Notes: generated by a model not told the origin, from the letters alone. DNA of 64,000 bases from Ga0074130 sp964499485 (GCA_964499485.1 CAZCLF010000001.1:226337-290336), one strand, 5' to 3'. Shown: positions 43,938 through 53,373, counted from the first letter of the stretch. Numbers and translations: made by a program.

Positions 43938-43953
43938 TGGCATAGCTTGTGCA
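43938..43953 (+). promoter_or_regulatory. Sigma-54 promoter of torF-glnK-amtB
   Basis: TGGCATAGCTTGTGCA has GG and GC exactly 10 bp apart and matches TGGCAC-N5-TTGCA at all but two positions. The start site would be near 43964, 35 bp before the torF ATG. Confidence 0.82.
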
Positions 43954-43998
43954 TTAAGACGGTCGCAGGTTTGCCTTTTCCAATTGGAGATTAAATAA

Positions 43999-44853
43999 AT
44001 GAAGAAGACTTTGATTGCCGCTGCTGTTGCTGGCGCTCTGGCTGCTCCGGGTGTTGTTCTGGCCCAAGCCGCCGCTACCTCCCCGCACACTTTCACCGCT
44101 AACGTTGGTGTGGTGAGCGATTACGTTTTCCGTGGTATCAGCCAAACCAAGACCAAGCCAGCCATTCAAGGCGGCTTCGATTACTCGCACGCTAGCGGCC
44201 TGTACGCAGGTACTTGGCTGTCGAGCATCAGCTGGGTGGGTGACGCTCAGGCTCGCAGCGTTCCGACCGAAATCGACCTGTACGCTGGTTTCAAGAACAC
44301 CATCGGTTCGACCGACTTCGGCTACGACGTGGGTGTGATCTCCTACAACTACCCAGGTTCGAAGGACGTAACTGCAAACGCCTCCGCTAAGGCAGATACC
44401 GTTGAAGTGTACGGCGCCCTGTCTTGGAAGTGGTTGACCGTTAAGTACTCGCACACTGTTTCTGACCACTTCGTTGGTTGGTACGGCGGCGCTACCGGTT
44501 CAAATACCAACGTCAATACCCGTGGCTCCAACTATCTCGAGCTGAATGCCGCTTACGATCTGGGCAACGGCTGGGGTATCAACGGCCACATCGGTAAGCA
44601 AGAAGTTAACAACTACATCGCCAGCGGCACCACCGATGCTTCCTACATGGACTGGAAGATCGGCGTAACCAAGGATGTAGGCTTTGGCGTGGTCGGTCTG
44701 GCTTACTCGGATACCGACAACAAGGGTACTTGTACCCAAACCACCCAAGCTAACGCTTACTGCTGGAGCACCTATGTTCCGGGTGGCACCAACACCAACT
44801 TCAAGGACGTGAGCCGCGGCACCGCGATTCTGTCGTTCAGCAAGACGTTCTAA
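43999..44853 (+). CDS. torF: TorF family putative porin
   Basis: A 284-residue outer-membrane protein: signal peptide ending VVLAQA, then FTANVGVVSDYVFRGISQTKTKPAIQGGFDY, the TorF signature, and a barrel of aromatic-edged strands ending SFSKTF with a terminal Phe. In beta-proteobacteria it commonly precedes glnK-amtB. The sigma-54/NtrC promoter indicates a role in nitrogen-limited uptake across the outer membrane; the substrate is unproven. Ribosome site TTGGAGATT. Confidence 0.9.
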   Translation: MKKTLIAAAVAGALAAPGVVLAQAAATSPHTFTANVGVVSDYVFRGISQTKTKPAIQGGFDYSHASGLYAGTWLSSISWVGDAQARSVPTEIDLYAGFKNTIGSTDFGYDVGVISYNYPGSKDVTANASAKADTVEVYGALSWKWLTVKYSHTVSDHFVGWYGGATGSNTNVNTRGSNYLELNAAYDLGNGWGINGHIGKQEVNNYIASGTTDASYMDWKIGVTKDVGFGVVGLAYSDTDNKGTCTQTTQANAYCWSTYVPGGTNTNFKDVSRGTAILSFSKTF

Positions 44854-44867
44854 GCAATACCTGTAAG

Positions 44868-44901
44868 TTTCCCGCTGGCATCCGGCCGGTGTCAGTGGGA
44901 A
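44868..44901 (+). terminator. Attenuator-like hairpin between torF and glnK
   Basis: Arms TTCCCGCTG / CAGTGGGAA (one mismatch) with a GC-rich loop are followed by TTTCC. It may stop part of transcription or protect the torF end, giving more porin than PII protein. No full T tract. Confidence 0.45.
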
Positions 44902-44931
44902 TTTCCACCCCTATCTAATGAGGATGTACTC

Positions 44932-45270
44932 ATGAAACTCGTAACAGCCATCATCAAGCCATTCAAGCTTGACGAGGTGCGCGAAGCACTTGCAGCCGTA
45001 GGCGTGCAGGGCATCACCGTCACCGAGGTCAAGGGGTTCGGCCGTCAAAAAGGACACACCGAACTTTACCGTGGCGCCGAATACGTTGTCGATTTCCTGC
45101 CCAAGGTAAAGATCGAAGCAGCGATCAAGGACGATCTGCTCGATCAGGTCATCGAAGCTATCGAAAAGTCTGCCAGCACCGGCAAGATTGGCGACGGCAA
45201 GATCTTTGTATTCGATGTCGAGCAAGTTATCCGTATCCGCACCGGCGAAACCGGTGAGGAAGCGCTCTAA
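44932..45270 (+). CDS. glnK: Nitrogen regulatory protein P-II (GlnK type)
   Basis: A 112-residue PII protein with intact T-loop and uridylylation site Tyr51 (ELYRGAEYVVDFLPK), and the C-terminal GKIGDGKIFV and RIRTGETGEEAL. It senses ATP/ADP and 2-oxoglutarate, and binds AmtB to shut ammonium entry when nitrogen is ample. It is followed by amtB after 12 bp, the standard pairing. Confidence 0.97.
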   Translation: MKLVTAIIKPFKLDEVREALAAVGVQGITVTEVKGFGRQKGHTELYRGAEYVVDFLPKVKIEAAIKDDLLDQVIEAIEKSASTGKIGDGKIFVFDVEQVIRIRTGETGEEAL

Positions 45271-45282
45271 GGAGATTCGCAC

Positions 45283-46746
45283 ATGAAAAAATTCTTTGCC
45301 ATCCTGATGGCTACGCTCACCCTAAGTTTTGCAGGCGTTGCTTTCGCTGATGAAAAGCCAGCTGACGCACCTGCCGTAACAGCCCCCGCTGCTGCACCTG
45401 CCGCTGATGCGGCCGCTGCACCTGCTGCCGCGCCAGTCCCTGATAAGGGCGATGTCGCTTGGCTTCTGGTTTGTACGGCACTGGTTATCCTGATGTCTAT
45501 CCCAGGTCTGGCCTTGTTCTACGGTGGTCTTGTCCGCAGCAAGAATATGTTGTCAGTGCTGATGCAAGTGTTCACTGTGTTCTCGCTGATCAGCGTGCTG
45601 TGGGTCGTGTATGGCTACAGCGTTGCCTTCACCGAAGGAAATGCCTTCTTCGGTAGCCTGGACAAGCTCTTCCTCAAGGGTATGGATGCTTCTAGCGTCA
45701 CCGCAACCTTCAGCAAGGGCGTTGTGATTCCTGAACTTGGCTTCGTCGCCTTCCAAGGCGCATTCGCAGCCATCACTGTTGGCCTGATCCTCGGCGCATT
45801 TGCCGAGCGTATCAAGTTCTCCGCTGTGCTGCTGTTTGCCATCCTGTGGTTCACCTTCAGCTACCTGCCAATGGCTCACATGGTGTGGTACTGGGCAGGT
45901 CCAGATGCTTACACCACTGCTGATGCTGCCGCTGCTGCTGGCGCTACTGCAGGTTGGTTGTTCCAACAAGGCGCACTTGATTATGCCGGCGGTACCGTTG
46001 TGCACATCAACGCCGCAGTTGCTGGCCTGGTCGGTGCCTATGTGGTTGGTAAGCGTCTTGGCTACGGCAAGGATGCTATGGCTCCACACTCGCTCACCTT
46101 CACCATGGTTGGTGCATCTCTGCTGTGGTTCGGCTGGTTTGGCTTCAATGCTGGTTCTGGTTTGGAAGCAAGCGGTGGTGCAGCACTCGCCTTCGCCAAT
46201 ACCTGGGTAGCAACGGCTGCAGCGACTATGAGCTGGATCATTGCTGAGTGGCTCTTCAAGGGTAAGCCATCAATGCTGGGCGCTGCTTCTGGCGCCGTTG
46301 CAGGCTTGGTTGCCATCACCCCTGCCGCTGGTTTCGTCGGTATCTGTGGTGCGCTGATCATTGGCCTGGTTGCTGGCGTGATCTGCCTGTGGGCAGTCAA
46401 TGGTCTGAAGAAGCTGCTGGGTGCGGATGACTCCCTCGATGTCTTCGGTGTTCACGGTGTGGGCGGCATCATCGGCGCATTGCTGACCGGTGTGTTTGCT
46501 GCTCCAGAACTCGGTGGCGTTGGTATCTATGACTACGTTGCCAATGCAGTGGCACCTGAGTACGACATCGTTGGCCAAGTGATCATTCAAGCCACTGGTG
46601 TTGGTGTGACCATCGTTTGGTCGGCTGTTGTTGCCTTCATCGCTTACAAGCTGGTCGACATGTTTGTCGGTCTGCGTGTGGCTGAAGATGAAGAGCGCGA
46701 AGGTCTGGACATCACTTCACACGGTGAGTCTGCTTACCACAGCTAA
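45283..46746 (+). CDS. amtB: Ammonium transporter AmtB
   Basis: A 487-residue AmtB. It starts with a signal-like segment (MKKFFAILMATLTLSFAGVAFA), then a linker of about 40 Ala/Pro-rich residues, before the 11-helix channel (DVAWLLVCTALVILMSIPGLALFYGGLVRSKN, in part). The twin-His pore and DVFGVHGVGGIIGALLTGVF are present. It passes ammonium across the inner membrane under GlnK control. A strong bidirectional terminator follows. Confidence 0.97.
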   Translation: MKKFFAILMATLTLSFAGVAFADEKPADAPAVTAPAAAPAADAAAAPAAAPVPDKGDVAWLLVCTALVILMSIPGLALFYGGLVRSKNMLSVLMQVFTVFSLISVLWVVYGYSVAFTEGNAFFGSLDKLFLKGMDASSVTATFSKGVVIPELGFVAFQGAFAAITVGLILGAFAERIKFSAVLLFAILWFTFSYLPMAHMVWYWAGPDAYTTADAAAAAGATAGWLFQQGALDYAGGTVVHINAAVAGLVGAYVVGKRLGYGKDAMAPHSLTFTMVGASLLWFGWFGFNAGSGLEASGGAALAFANTWVATAAATMSWIIAEWLFKGKPSMLGAASGAVAGLVAITPAAGFVGICGALIIGLVAGVICLWAVNGLKKLLGADDSLDVFGVHGVGGIIGALLTGVFAAPELGGVGIYDYVANAVAPEYDIVGQVIIQATGVGVTIVWSAVVAFIAYKLVDMFVGLRVAEDEEREGLDITSHGESAYHS

Positions 46747-46756
46747 ATCGTGGGCA

Positions 46757-46815
46757 AGCCCCGAGGCAACTCGGGGTAGCGCAAAAAAAGGGCATCAGAG
46801 TGGATGCCCTTTTTA
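46757..46815. terminator. Double terminator between amtB and thrH
   Basis: Hairpin 1: CCCCGAG / CTCGGGG (46759-46776). Hairpin 2: AAAAAGGGCATC / GATGCCCTTTTT (46785-46815), with A and T runs on both sides, so it serves both amtB (+) and thrH (-). Confidence 0.9.
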
Positions 46816-46836
46816 TTTATCGAGACAGGAGATTAA

Positions 46837-47445
46837 TCAGATGCGTTCCGAGGCTTTGAGAATCTCTGCTTTGAGTTCTGCGTAATTCATGGTCACCGGG
46901 AACTGTGGAAATTCACGAATGACATTCTCTGGCGGATGGAAAAGAATGCCGGCGTTAGCCTCGCCCAGCATGGCAGTGTCGTTGTAGGAATCACCCGCAG
47001 CAATTACCTTGAACTGTAGCTCCTTGAAGCGCTGAACGGCTTCCTTCTTTTGATTGGGCATACGTAGGTGATAGTTCACCAGCATGCCGCTGCTGTCAGC
47101 TTCGAGTTTGTGACAGAACAAGGTTGGCATGCCAAGCTGTTGCATCAAAGGCATTGCAAACTCATAGAAAGTGTCTGAAAGAATGATGACCTGAAACCGC
47201 TCGCGGAGGTCGTCCAAAAAATCCTTGGCTCCCGCCATCGGCCCCATCTCGGCAATCACCTTCTGAATATCCGGCAAACCAAGCTTGTGCTTGGCTAGCA
47301 GGTCAAGCCGAAACTTCATCAGCGTGTCGTAGTTTGGTTCGTCGCGCGTCGTGCGACGCAATTCGGTGATGCCAGTACGGTTAGCGAATTCGATCCAGAT
47401 TTCCGGAACCAGCACACCTTCAAGGTCGAGGCAAACGATCTGCAC
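46837..47445 (-). CDS. thrH: Phosphoserine phosphatase / homoserine phosphotransferase ThrH
   Basis: A 202-residue HAD phosphatase. Motif I is CLDLEGVLVPE (Asp7, with Glu9 in place of the usual second Asp, as in Pseudomonas ThrH), motif II SDTFYEF, motif IV GDSYNDTAML. ThrH hydrolyses phosphoserine and can transfer the phosphate to homoserine, linking serine and threonine synthesis. GTG start with GGAG upstream. It converges with amtB. Confidence 0.92.
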   Translation of the reverse strand: MQIVCLDLEGVLVPEIWIEFANRTGITELRRTTRDEPNYDTLMKFRLDLLAKHKLGLPDIQKVIAEMGPMAGAKDFLDDLRERFQVIILSDTFYEFAMPLMQQLGMPTLFCHKLEADSSGMLVNYHLRMPNQKKEAVQRFKELQFKVIAAGDSYNDTAMLGEANAGILFHPPENVIREFPQFPVTMNYAELKAEILKASERI

Positions 47446-47568
47446 GTTGATGCTCCATTAGGGTTATTCGGCACCGGACGAGGTCAAAAGCCCCTGATTT
47501 TTCTCCGGCTGCGCATTTTACCCGGAGTCGCGGTGTAGGATTAGAACATCCAACATCAAGTGGTAATC

Positions 47569-48183
47569 ATGGCTGCAGGCAGTCTATTCATCGTTGCCGC
47601 CCCATCGGGCGCAGGTAAAACTACCCTAGTACATAAGCTGCTCAAACACGACGCAGCAGTGAACCTGTCCATCTCTTACACCACCCGCGCCCCACGCCCG
47701 GGCGAGGAAAATGGGCGCGAATATCACTTTGTGGACGTCGCAACGTTCCAAGCGATGCGTGACCATGGGGATTTTCTCGAGTGGGCCGAGGTGCATGGCA
47801 ATTTTTATGGCACATCGCGCACCTGGCTGGCGGAACAAATTCGCGCGGGTCGTGATGTATTGCTCGAAATCGACTGGCAGGGCGCACAGCAAGTGCGCAC
47901 ACAGTTCCCAGAAGCCGTCGGTATCTTCATCCTGCCCCCGTCGCTAGAAGAGCTGGAAAAGCGTCTACGAGGCCGCGGAACTGATAGCGAAACCGTGATT
48001 GCTGGCCGCTTAGCTGCAGCGATTAGCGAGATGCAGCACGTGAGCGAGTTTGACTTTGCTATAATCAACAAAGACTTGGATGAAGCATTGCAAGATTTAG
48101 TTGCGGCGGTACGCGCAGCTAGATTGCGTTATCCACGTCAGCGTGCGCGGCACCCACAGGTTTTCGCGCAGCTCCTTGATTGA
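47569..48183 (+). CDS. gmk: Guanylate kinase
   Basis: A 204-residue GMP kinase: P-loop APSGAGKTTLV, SISYTTRAPRPGEENGREYHFVD, and LLEIDWQGAQQVR. It makes GDP from GMP. In-frame GTG at 47560 is an alternative start; the ATG at 47569 gives the family length. First of gmk-rpoZ-spoT, whose products all touch guanine nucleotide control. Confidence 0.98.
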   Translation: MAAGSLFIVAAPSGAGKTTLVHKLLKHDAAVNLSISYTTRAPRPGEENGREYHFVDVATFQAMRDHGDFLEWAEVHGNFYGTSRTWLAEQIRAGRDVLLEIDWQGAQQVRTQFPEAVGIFILPPSLEELEKRLRGRGTDSETVIAGRLAAAISEMQHVSEFDFAIINKDLDEALQDLVAAVRAARLRYPRQRARHPQVFAQLLD

Positions 48184-48213
48184 TTAGTTGATTTACCAAC
48201 CAGGATTTACACC

Positions 48214-48420
48214 ATGGCTCGTGTCACCGTTGATGATTGTCTCAAACGCATCCCTAACCGCTTTCAGCTGACCCTGGCCGCGACCTACCGTGCTCGCCAA
48301 ATCACCATGGGTGGCACCCCTCAAGTTGAGGCTGACAAGGACAAGGCGACGGTGATTGCTCTACGCGAGATTTCCGCCGGCAAGGTCGGTGTCGAGATCC
48401 TCACCCGTACCCAACCTTAA
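48214..48420 (+). CDS. rpoZ: RNA polymerase omega subunit
   Basis: A 68-residue omega: MARVTVDDCLKRIPNRFQLTLAATYRARQITMGG, standard start and core. Omega helps assemble RNA polymerase and forms part of a ppGpp-binding site. It sits between gmk and spoT, 30 bp after gmk. Confidence 0.98.
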   Translation: MARVTVDDCLKRIPNRFQLTLAATYRARQITMGGTPQVEADKDKATVIALREISAGKVGVEILTRTQP

Positions 48421-48436
48421 GTGAGCAGGGGGGTGT

Positions 48437-50680
48437 ATGCCACACAGCAGCACCGTAGCACCACCCCACGCAGCGGGCACCCCGCCCCCACCGATAGGCG
48501 GCTTGCCCGCTGATACGCCTGCTCGTCAGCAACGCAAACCCGTTGCCAAGACCACAGACGACGTAACCGAAGACTTCAATCGCTTTAAGACGCACCTGTC
48601 GTCTTATTTGAAGCCAGAAGAAGTCGAAAAAATTGCCGAAGCATTTGTCTTCAGTCGCGAAGCACATGAAGGGCAGTTTCGTTCAAGTGGCGAACCCTAT
48701 ATTTCGCATCCACTCGCCGTCGCTGAATCTCTGGCAGCATGGCACATGGATGTGCAAGCCCTGTGTGCAGCCCTACTCCATGACGTCATGGAAGACACGG
48801 GTGTATCCAAGGAAGCACTGGCTGAGCGTTTTGGACAAGCGACCGCAGATTTGGTCGATGGCGTTTCCAAGCTCGAAAAAGTCGAACACCAATCGTGGCA
48901 AGAAGCGCAGGCAGAGAACTTCCGCAAGATGCTGCTGGCGATGGCACGCGATGTACGTGTCATCCTGATCAAGCTGTCAGATCGTCTGCATAACCTCAAT
49001 ACGCTAGATGCCGTGCGCCCAGACAAGCGCCGCCGCGTTGCACGCGAGACGCTTGAAATCTACGCACCAATTGCCAACCGACTTGGGTTGAATCAGTTGT
49101 ATCGTGAGCTACAGGAAATTTCCTTCAGCCATCTTTACCCAACACGTTTCCGCGTTCTCAACCGCGCAGTCAAGGCAGCCCGTGGCAACCGACGCGAAGT
49201 CGTGGGCAAAATTCTAGAAGGCATCAAGGAAAACCTCCCAGCTAACGGCATCTCTGCCGATGTGATGGGCCGCGAGAAGCATGTCTATGGCATCTATCGC
49301 AAGATGCGCGAAAAGCATCTGAGTTTTTCGCAGGTGCTGGATATTTATGGCTTCCGCATCATTGTCGATGACATTCCCAAGTGCTACCTGGCGCTGGGTG
49401 TGTTGCACAGCCTGTTTAAGCCAGTACCCGGTAAGTTTAAGGACTATATCGCCATCCCCAAGGCGAATGGCTACCAATCCTTGCATACCACTTTGATTGG
49501 CCCGTACGGCACGCCAGTCGAAATGCAAATTCGCACGCGCCAGATGCACCACGTTGCTGAGGCCGGTGTGGCCTCACACTGGTTATACAAGGACGATGGC
49601 GGTACGTCAGAAATTCACCAAAAGACGCACAAGTGGCTGCAGTCACTCTTGGACATTCAGTCCTCGTCAATGGATTCCGCAGAGTTCCTCGAGCATGTCA
49701 AGGTCGATCTATTCCCGGGCGAGGTGTATTGCTTCACGCCCAAGGGAAAGATTTTGGTATTGCCCCGTGGCGCCACGGCAGTGGACTTTGCCTATGCAGT
49801 ACATACCGATGTGGGCCATCGCTGTGTGGCCTGTCGTATCAATTTCGAATTGATGCCTCTGCGCACGGAACTCGCCGACGGCGATCGCGTAGAGATCATT
49901 ACTGCCGTTAACCTCAACCCGAACCCTGCTTGGCTGTCGTACGTAAAAAGTGGCCGTGCCCGCTCGAAGATTCGCCATTTCCTTAAGACCCAGCATACCG
50001 AGGAGTCGGTGGCGCTCGGCGAGCGGTTGCTTACCCAAGCTTTACGATCCTTCGGTTACGTTCTCGGAGAGGTCGCGACTACGCAGTGGGAACGCCTGCT
50101 GAAACTTACAGGTGCCAAGTCAAAGCAAGAAGTGCTAACAGAAGTCGGCCTTGGCAAGCAGTTGCCAGCGATTGTGGCGCGCCGCCTAACGGAAGGCATG
50201 GACGTCACCGAGGGGACCGAAGAGCGCGTTACATCAACGATTGTCATCCGTGGCAACGAAGGATCTGCGGTGACCTTGGCTCGCTGTTGCCGACCGATCC
50301 CGGGCGACCCAATTGTGGGCACCTTGCGCAAAGGCCAAGGCCTTATCGTACACACCCACGACTGCAAGACAATTGCAAAACTGCGTGGCGAACGCGAGGG
50401 CTGGGTAGACGTCGAATGGCAACCAGAGGCTGAACACTTCTTTGAAGTGGGCATCCGCATCATTGCAGAAAACCGCCGCGGCGTACTTGCGCGAGTGGCC
50501 GCTGAAATTTCCGGGAACGGCTCAGATATTCGCAATGTCAGTGTCGACGATGATCAAGGTATGTACTCGGTGCTGCAATTCACGCTGCAGGTCACCGATC
50601 GCCAGCATTTGGCGCGTATCATGCGGGGTCTGCGGCGTTTGACCGAAGTCGTACGCATCCAGCGTGCGCGCGAACAATAA
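48437..50680 (+). CDS. spoT: Bifunctional (p)ppGpp synthetase / hydrolase SpoT
   Basis: A 747-residue RSH enzyme. HD hydrolase intact (ISHPLAVAESLA, HDVMEDT, LIKLSDRLHNLNTL), synthetase intact (GFRIIVDDIPKCYLALGVLHSLFKPVPGKFKDYIAIPKANGYQSLHTT, in part), then TGS (FTPKGKILVLPRGATAVDFAYAVHTDVG), a Cys-rich segment and a C-terminal ACT domain. It makes and destroys (p)ppGpp. A Pro-rich N-terminal tail of about 40 residues is added. Starts 16 bp after rpoZ. Confidence 0.98.
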   Translation: MPHSSTVAPPHAAGTPPPPIGGLPADTPARQQRKPVAKTTDDVTEDFNRFKTHLSSYLKPEEVEKIAEAFVFSREAHEGQFRSSGEPYISHPLAVAESLAAWHMDVQALCAALLHDVMEDTGVSKEALAERFGQATADLVDGVSKLEKVEHQSWQEAQAENFRKMLLAMARDVRVILIKLSDRLHNLNTLDAVRPDKRRRVARETLEIYAPIANRLGLNQLYRELQEISFSHLYPTRFRVLNRAVKAARGNRREVVGKILEGIKENLPANGISADVMGREKHVYGIYRKMREKHLSFSQVLDIYGFRIIVDDIPKCYLALGVLHSLFKPVPGKFKDYIAIPKANGYQSLHTTLIGPYGTPVEMQIRTRQMHHVAEAGVASHWLYKDDGGTSEIHQKTHKWLQSLLDIQSSSMDSAEFLEHVKVDLFPGEVYCFTPKGKILVLPRGATAVDFAYAVHTDVGHRCVACRINFELMPLRTELADGDRVEIITAVNLNPNPAWLSYVKSGRARSKIRHFLKTQHTEESVALGERLLTQALRSFGYVLGEVATTQWERLLKLTGAKSKQEVLTEVGLGKQLPAIVARRLTEGMDVTEGTEERVTSTIVIRGNEGSAVTLARCCRPIPGDPIVGTLRKGQGLIVHTHDCKTIAKLRGEREGWVDVEWQPEAEHFFEVGIRIIAENRRGVLARVAAEISGNGSDIRNVSVDDDQGMYSVLQFTLQVTDRQHLARIMRGLRRLTEVVRIQRAREQ

Positions 50681-50713
50681 TTTGATGTAAATACTGTAAT
50701 TGGAGTAGCAGAA

Positions 50714-50905
50714 ATGGCAATTTACGAATCAGAACACACCAAATTCATCCGCGAATGGCTCGAAAAGAACCCGCAGGAACTAGAAGAGCAAAAGCAAGGC
50801 CGTGCACTGTGGTGGGACAAGGGCGTGCAAGATCTTGAAACCGCGCGCCGCAATGCTGAATCGAAAGTGCCGCAAAAGCCCTATTACTACGACATCGAAG
50901 GCTAA
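50714..50905 (+). CDS. DUF3460 family protein
   Basis: A 63-residue soluble protein: YESEHTKFIREWLEKNP, then ALWWDKG and the C-terminal PQKPYYYDI, the DUF3460 pattern found in beta-proteobacteria. Function unknown. It is 33 bp after spoT with a GGAG ribosome site and is probably in the same transcript. Confidence 0.88.
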   Translation: MAIYESEHTKFIREWLEKNPQELEEQKQGRALWWDKGVQDLETARRNAESKVPQKPYYYDIEG

Positions 50906-50917
50906 ACCGCTGGAGGA

Positions 50918-50943
50918 GCATCTGCCGTGGCAGCGGCAGATGC
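50918..50943 (+). terminator. Hairpin after the spoT-DUF3460 unit
   Basis: Arms GCATCTGCC / GGCAGATGC form a stable stem 13 bp past the DUF3460 stop. No T tract. A TATAAT at 51022-51027 downstream may be the -10 element of miaB, without an obvious -35. Confidence 0.5.
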
Positions 50944-51077
50944 ACCCTTGGGGAAGATACCCCTTCGCTGGGACGACGCAGTGCGCTGCATTGCCAGCCT
51001 AGGGCATGGGCGGCAAACCGGTATAATCCGCTTTTGACTGACCCGCTTGCAGTTCTGCCTGCATGCACGAGCCCGAA

Positions 51078-52409
51078 ATGAGTAAGAAGCTGTACATCCG
51101 CACTTTTGGCTGCCAGATGAACGAGTATGACTCGGACAAGATGGCTGACGTCCTCGCCGCAGGCGAAGAGATCGTTAAAACCGATACGCCAGAAGATGCT
51201 GACATCATCCTGTTTAACACCTGTTCCGTGCGCGAAAAGGCGCAGGAGCGAGTGTTCCATGACCTTGGTCGGGTTAAGAATCTCAAGCATCGCAATCCAA
51301 ATCTGGTGATTGGTGTGGGCGGCTGTGTCGCCTCCCAAGAAGGTGCAGCGATTGTTCAGCGCGCCCCTTACGTTGATGTCGTGTTTGGTCCGCAAACCCT
51401 GCATCGTCTGCCGCAGCTGATTGCCGCACGCAAAGAAAGCGGGAAGTCGCAGGTCGACATCTCTTTCCCGGAAATCGAGAAGTTCGACAACATGCCGCCC
51501 GCCCGCGTTGAGGGTAGCTCAGCTTTTGTGTCGATCATGGAGGGCTGCTCCAAATACTGCACCTTCTGCGTCGTGCCTTATACGCGTGGCGAAGAGGTAT
51601 CTCGCCCGCTGGATGACGTACTCGCCGAAGTGGCCGGCTTGGAAGCGCAGGGTGTGCGTGAAATCACCCTGCTGGGGCAGAACGTGAATGCCTATCAGGG
51701 GCGCATGAGCGATGGTGAAACCGCTGATCTGGCCTTGCTGATCGAACTGATCGCTGAGTTTCCGGGCGTTGAACGTATTCGCTATACAACCTCGCATCCA
51801 CGTGAAGTGACGCAACGCCTGATTGACGTGTATGCGCGCATTCCCAAGCTGGTGTCGCATCTGCATCTGCCGGTGCAGGCGGGCTCTGATCGTATTCTGG
51901 CCGCGATGAAGCGTGGTTACACAGCCATTGAATATAAGAGCTTGGTACGTAAGCTGCGTGCGGCGCGGCCCAACCTTTCGCTGTCCTCAGACTTTATCGT
52001 TGGTTTCCCCGGCGAGACCGAAGAAGATTTCGAAAAGACCATGCAGCTCATTGAAGATGTGGTCTTTGATGCGAGCTTCTCCTTTACCTATAGCGCGCGG
52101 CCCGGAACACCAGCGGCAGATCTGGCTGACGACACCCCGCAAGAGGTCAAGCTCAAACGCCTGATGCGCTTGCAGAAGCGTATTGAGGAAATGGCTTATG
52201 AAGTCAGTCAAGGCATGGTCGGCACAGTTCAGCGCGTATTGGTGGAAGGCCATGCGCGTAAAGATGAGGCCGAATTGGCGGGACGCACAGAGAACAACCG
52301 TGTTGTGAATTTTGCCGGCCAAGCACGACTGATTGGCCAGTATGTAGACGTCACTATTACCGCTGCTCAGCCGCACAGCTTGCGTGGCGAGATCGTGATC
52401 GCCGAGTAA
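51078..52409 (+). CDS. miaB: tRNA-2-methylthio-N6-isopentenyladenosine-37 synthase MiaB
   Basis: A 443-residue radical SAM methylthiotransferase. N-terminal cluster Cys in FGCQMNEYDSDKM and NTCSVREKA, radical SAM motif CSKYCTFC, and a C-terminal TRAM domain. It adds the methylthio group to i6A37 of tRNA. An in-frame ATG at 51063 is possible. Its stop overlaps phoH by 1 bp. The order miaB-phoH-ybeY-corC-lnt is the E. coli order. Confidence 0.97.
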   Translation: MSKKLYIRTFGCQMNEYDSDKMADVLAAGEEIVKTDTPEDADIILFNTCSVREKAQERVFHDLGRVKNLKHRNPNLVIGVGGCVASQEGAAIVQRAPYVDVVFGPQTLHRLPQLIAARKESGKSQVDISFPEIEKFDNMPPARVEGSSAFVSIMEGCSKYCTFCVVPYTRGEEVSRPLDDVLAEVAGLEAQGVREITLLGQNVNAYQGRMSDGETADLALLIELIAEFPGVERIRYTTSHPREVTQRLIDVYARIPKLVSHLHLPVQAGSDRILAAMKRGYTAIEYKSLVRKLRAARPNLSLSSDFIVGFPGETEEDFEKTMQLIEDVVFDASFSFTYSARPGTPAADLADDTPQEVKLKRLMRLQKRIEEMAYEVSQGMVGTVQRVLVEGHARKDEAELAGRTENNRVVNFAGQARLIGQYVDVTITAAQPHSLRGEIVIAE

Positions 52410-53371
52410 TGACAGCAAGCCCGCGCCCGCGCAGTATCGAAATCAACTTCACGCCGGTGGACAATGCCCGGCTCGCCAATCTGTGTGGTGCGCTGGATGA
52501 GAATCTGCGCCAAATCGAGGTTGCCTACGAGATCACCATTGCGCGCCGCGGCGAACATTTCCGCGTAAGCGGCACAACCGAAAGTGCACGTCTGGGAGTG
52601 GCGGCACTGGAGCGCTTTTATGCGCAATCAGATGCCCCAGTTACGATTGATGACATCCAGCTAGGCGTCATCGAGGTTGCACGCAATCGAACGGATACTG
52701 CCCAACCCGGCGTTAGCCTGATGACCCGCAAGGGCGATCTGCATGGCCGTACACCCCGCCAAACCCAATACATCCGTCAAATTCAGGAACACGATATTAC
52801 CTTCGGCATTGGTCCAGCCGGGACGGGCAAGACATATCTGGCAGTAGCCTGTGCGGTGGATGCAATGGAGCGTGATCAGGTTGCTCGCATCATCCTGACC
52901 CGCCCTGCTGTCGAGGCGGGTGAGCGTCTAGGCTTTCTGCCGGGGGATCTGGCACAGAAGGTCGATCCCTATCTGCGCCCGCTCTACGATGCGCTTTACG
53001 ACCTGATGGGCTTTGATAAGGTCACCAAGCTGTTCGAAAAGGGCAGCATTGAAATCGCACCTTTGGCGTACATGCGGGGCCGCACACTGAATCATGCCTT
53101 CATCATTCTTGATGAAGCCCAAAACACGACGCCAGAACAGATGAAGATGTTTCTCACGCGCATGGGCATTGGCTCCAAGTGTGTAATCACCGGCGATGTG
53201 ACGCAGATCGACCTGCAACGTGGTCAGAAGAGTGGCCTCATTGAATCACGCGCAATTCTGAATGATGTGCGCGGTATCGCCTTTACCGACTTCCTCGCCG
53301 AAGACGTAGTACGTCATCCGCTGGTTGCCCGCATCGTTGCCGCCTATGAAAAGAGCGAGGCAAAGAAGTAA
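52409..53371 (+). CDS. ybeZ: PhoH-like ATPase (YbeZ)
   Basis: A 320-residue P-loop protein: GIGPAGTGKTYLAVACAV (Walker A), TRPAVEAGERLGFLPGDLAQKVDPYLRPLYDAL, and ILDEAQNTTPEQMKMFLTRMG (Walker B). The PhoH core is preceded by an N-terminal KH-like segment. It partners with YbeY in RNA processing. ATG overlaps the miaB stop. Confidence 0.96.
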   Translation: MTASPRPRSIEINFTPVDNARLANLCGALDENLRQIEVAYEITIARRGEHFRVSGTTESARLGVAALERFYAQSDAPVTIDDIQLGVIEVARNRTDTAQPGVSLMTRKGDLHGRTPRQTQYIRQIQEHDITFGIGPAGTGKTYLAVACAVDAMERDQVARIILTRPAVEAGERLGFLPGDLAQKVDPYLRPLYDALYDLMGFDKVTKLFEKGSIEIAPLAYMRGRTLNHAFIILDEAQNTTPEQMKMFLTRMGIGSKCVITGDVTQIDLQRGQKSGLIESRAILNDVRGIAFTDFLAEDVVRHPLVARIVAAYEKSEAKK

Positions 53372-53373
53372 AC

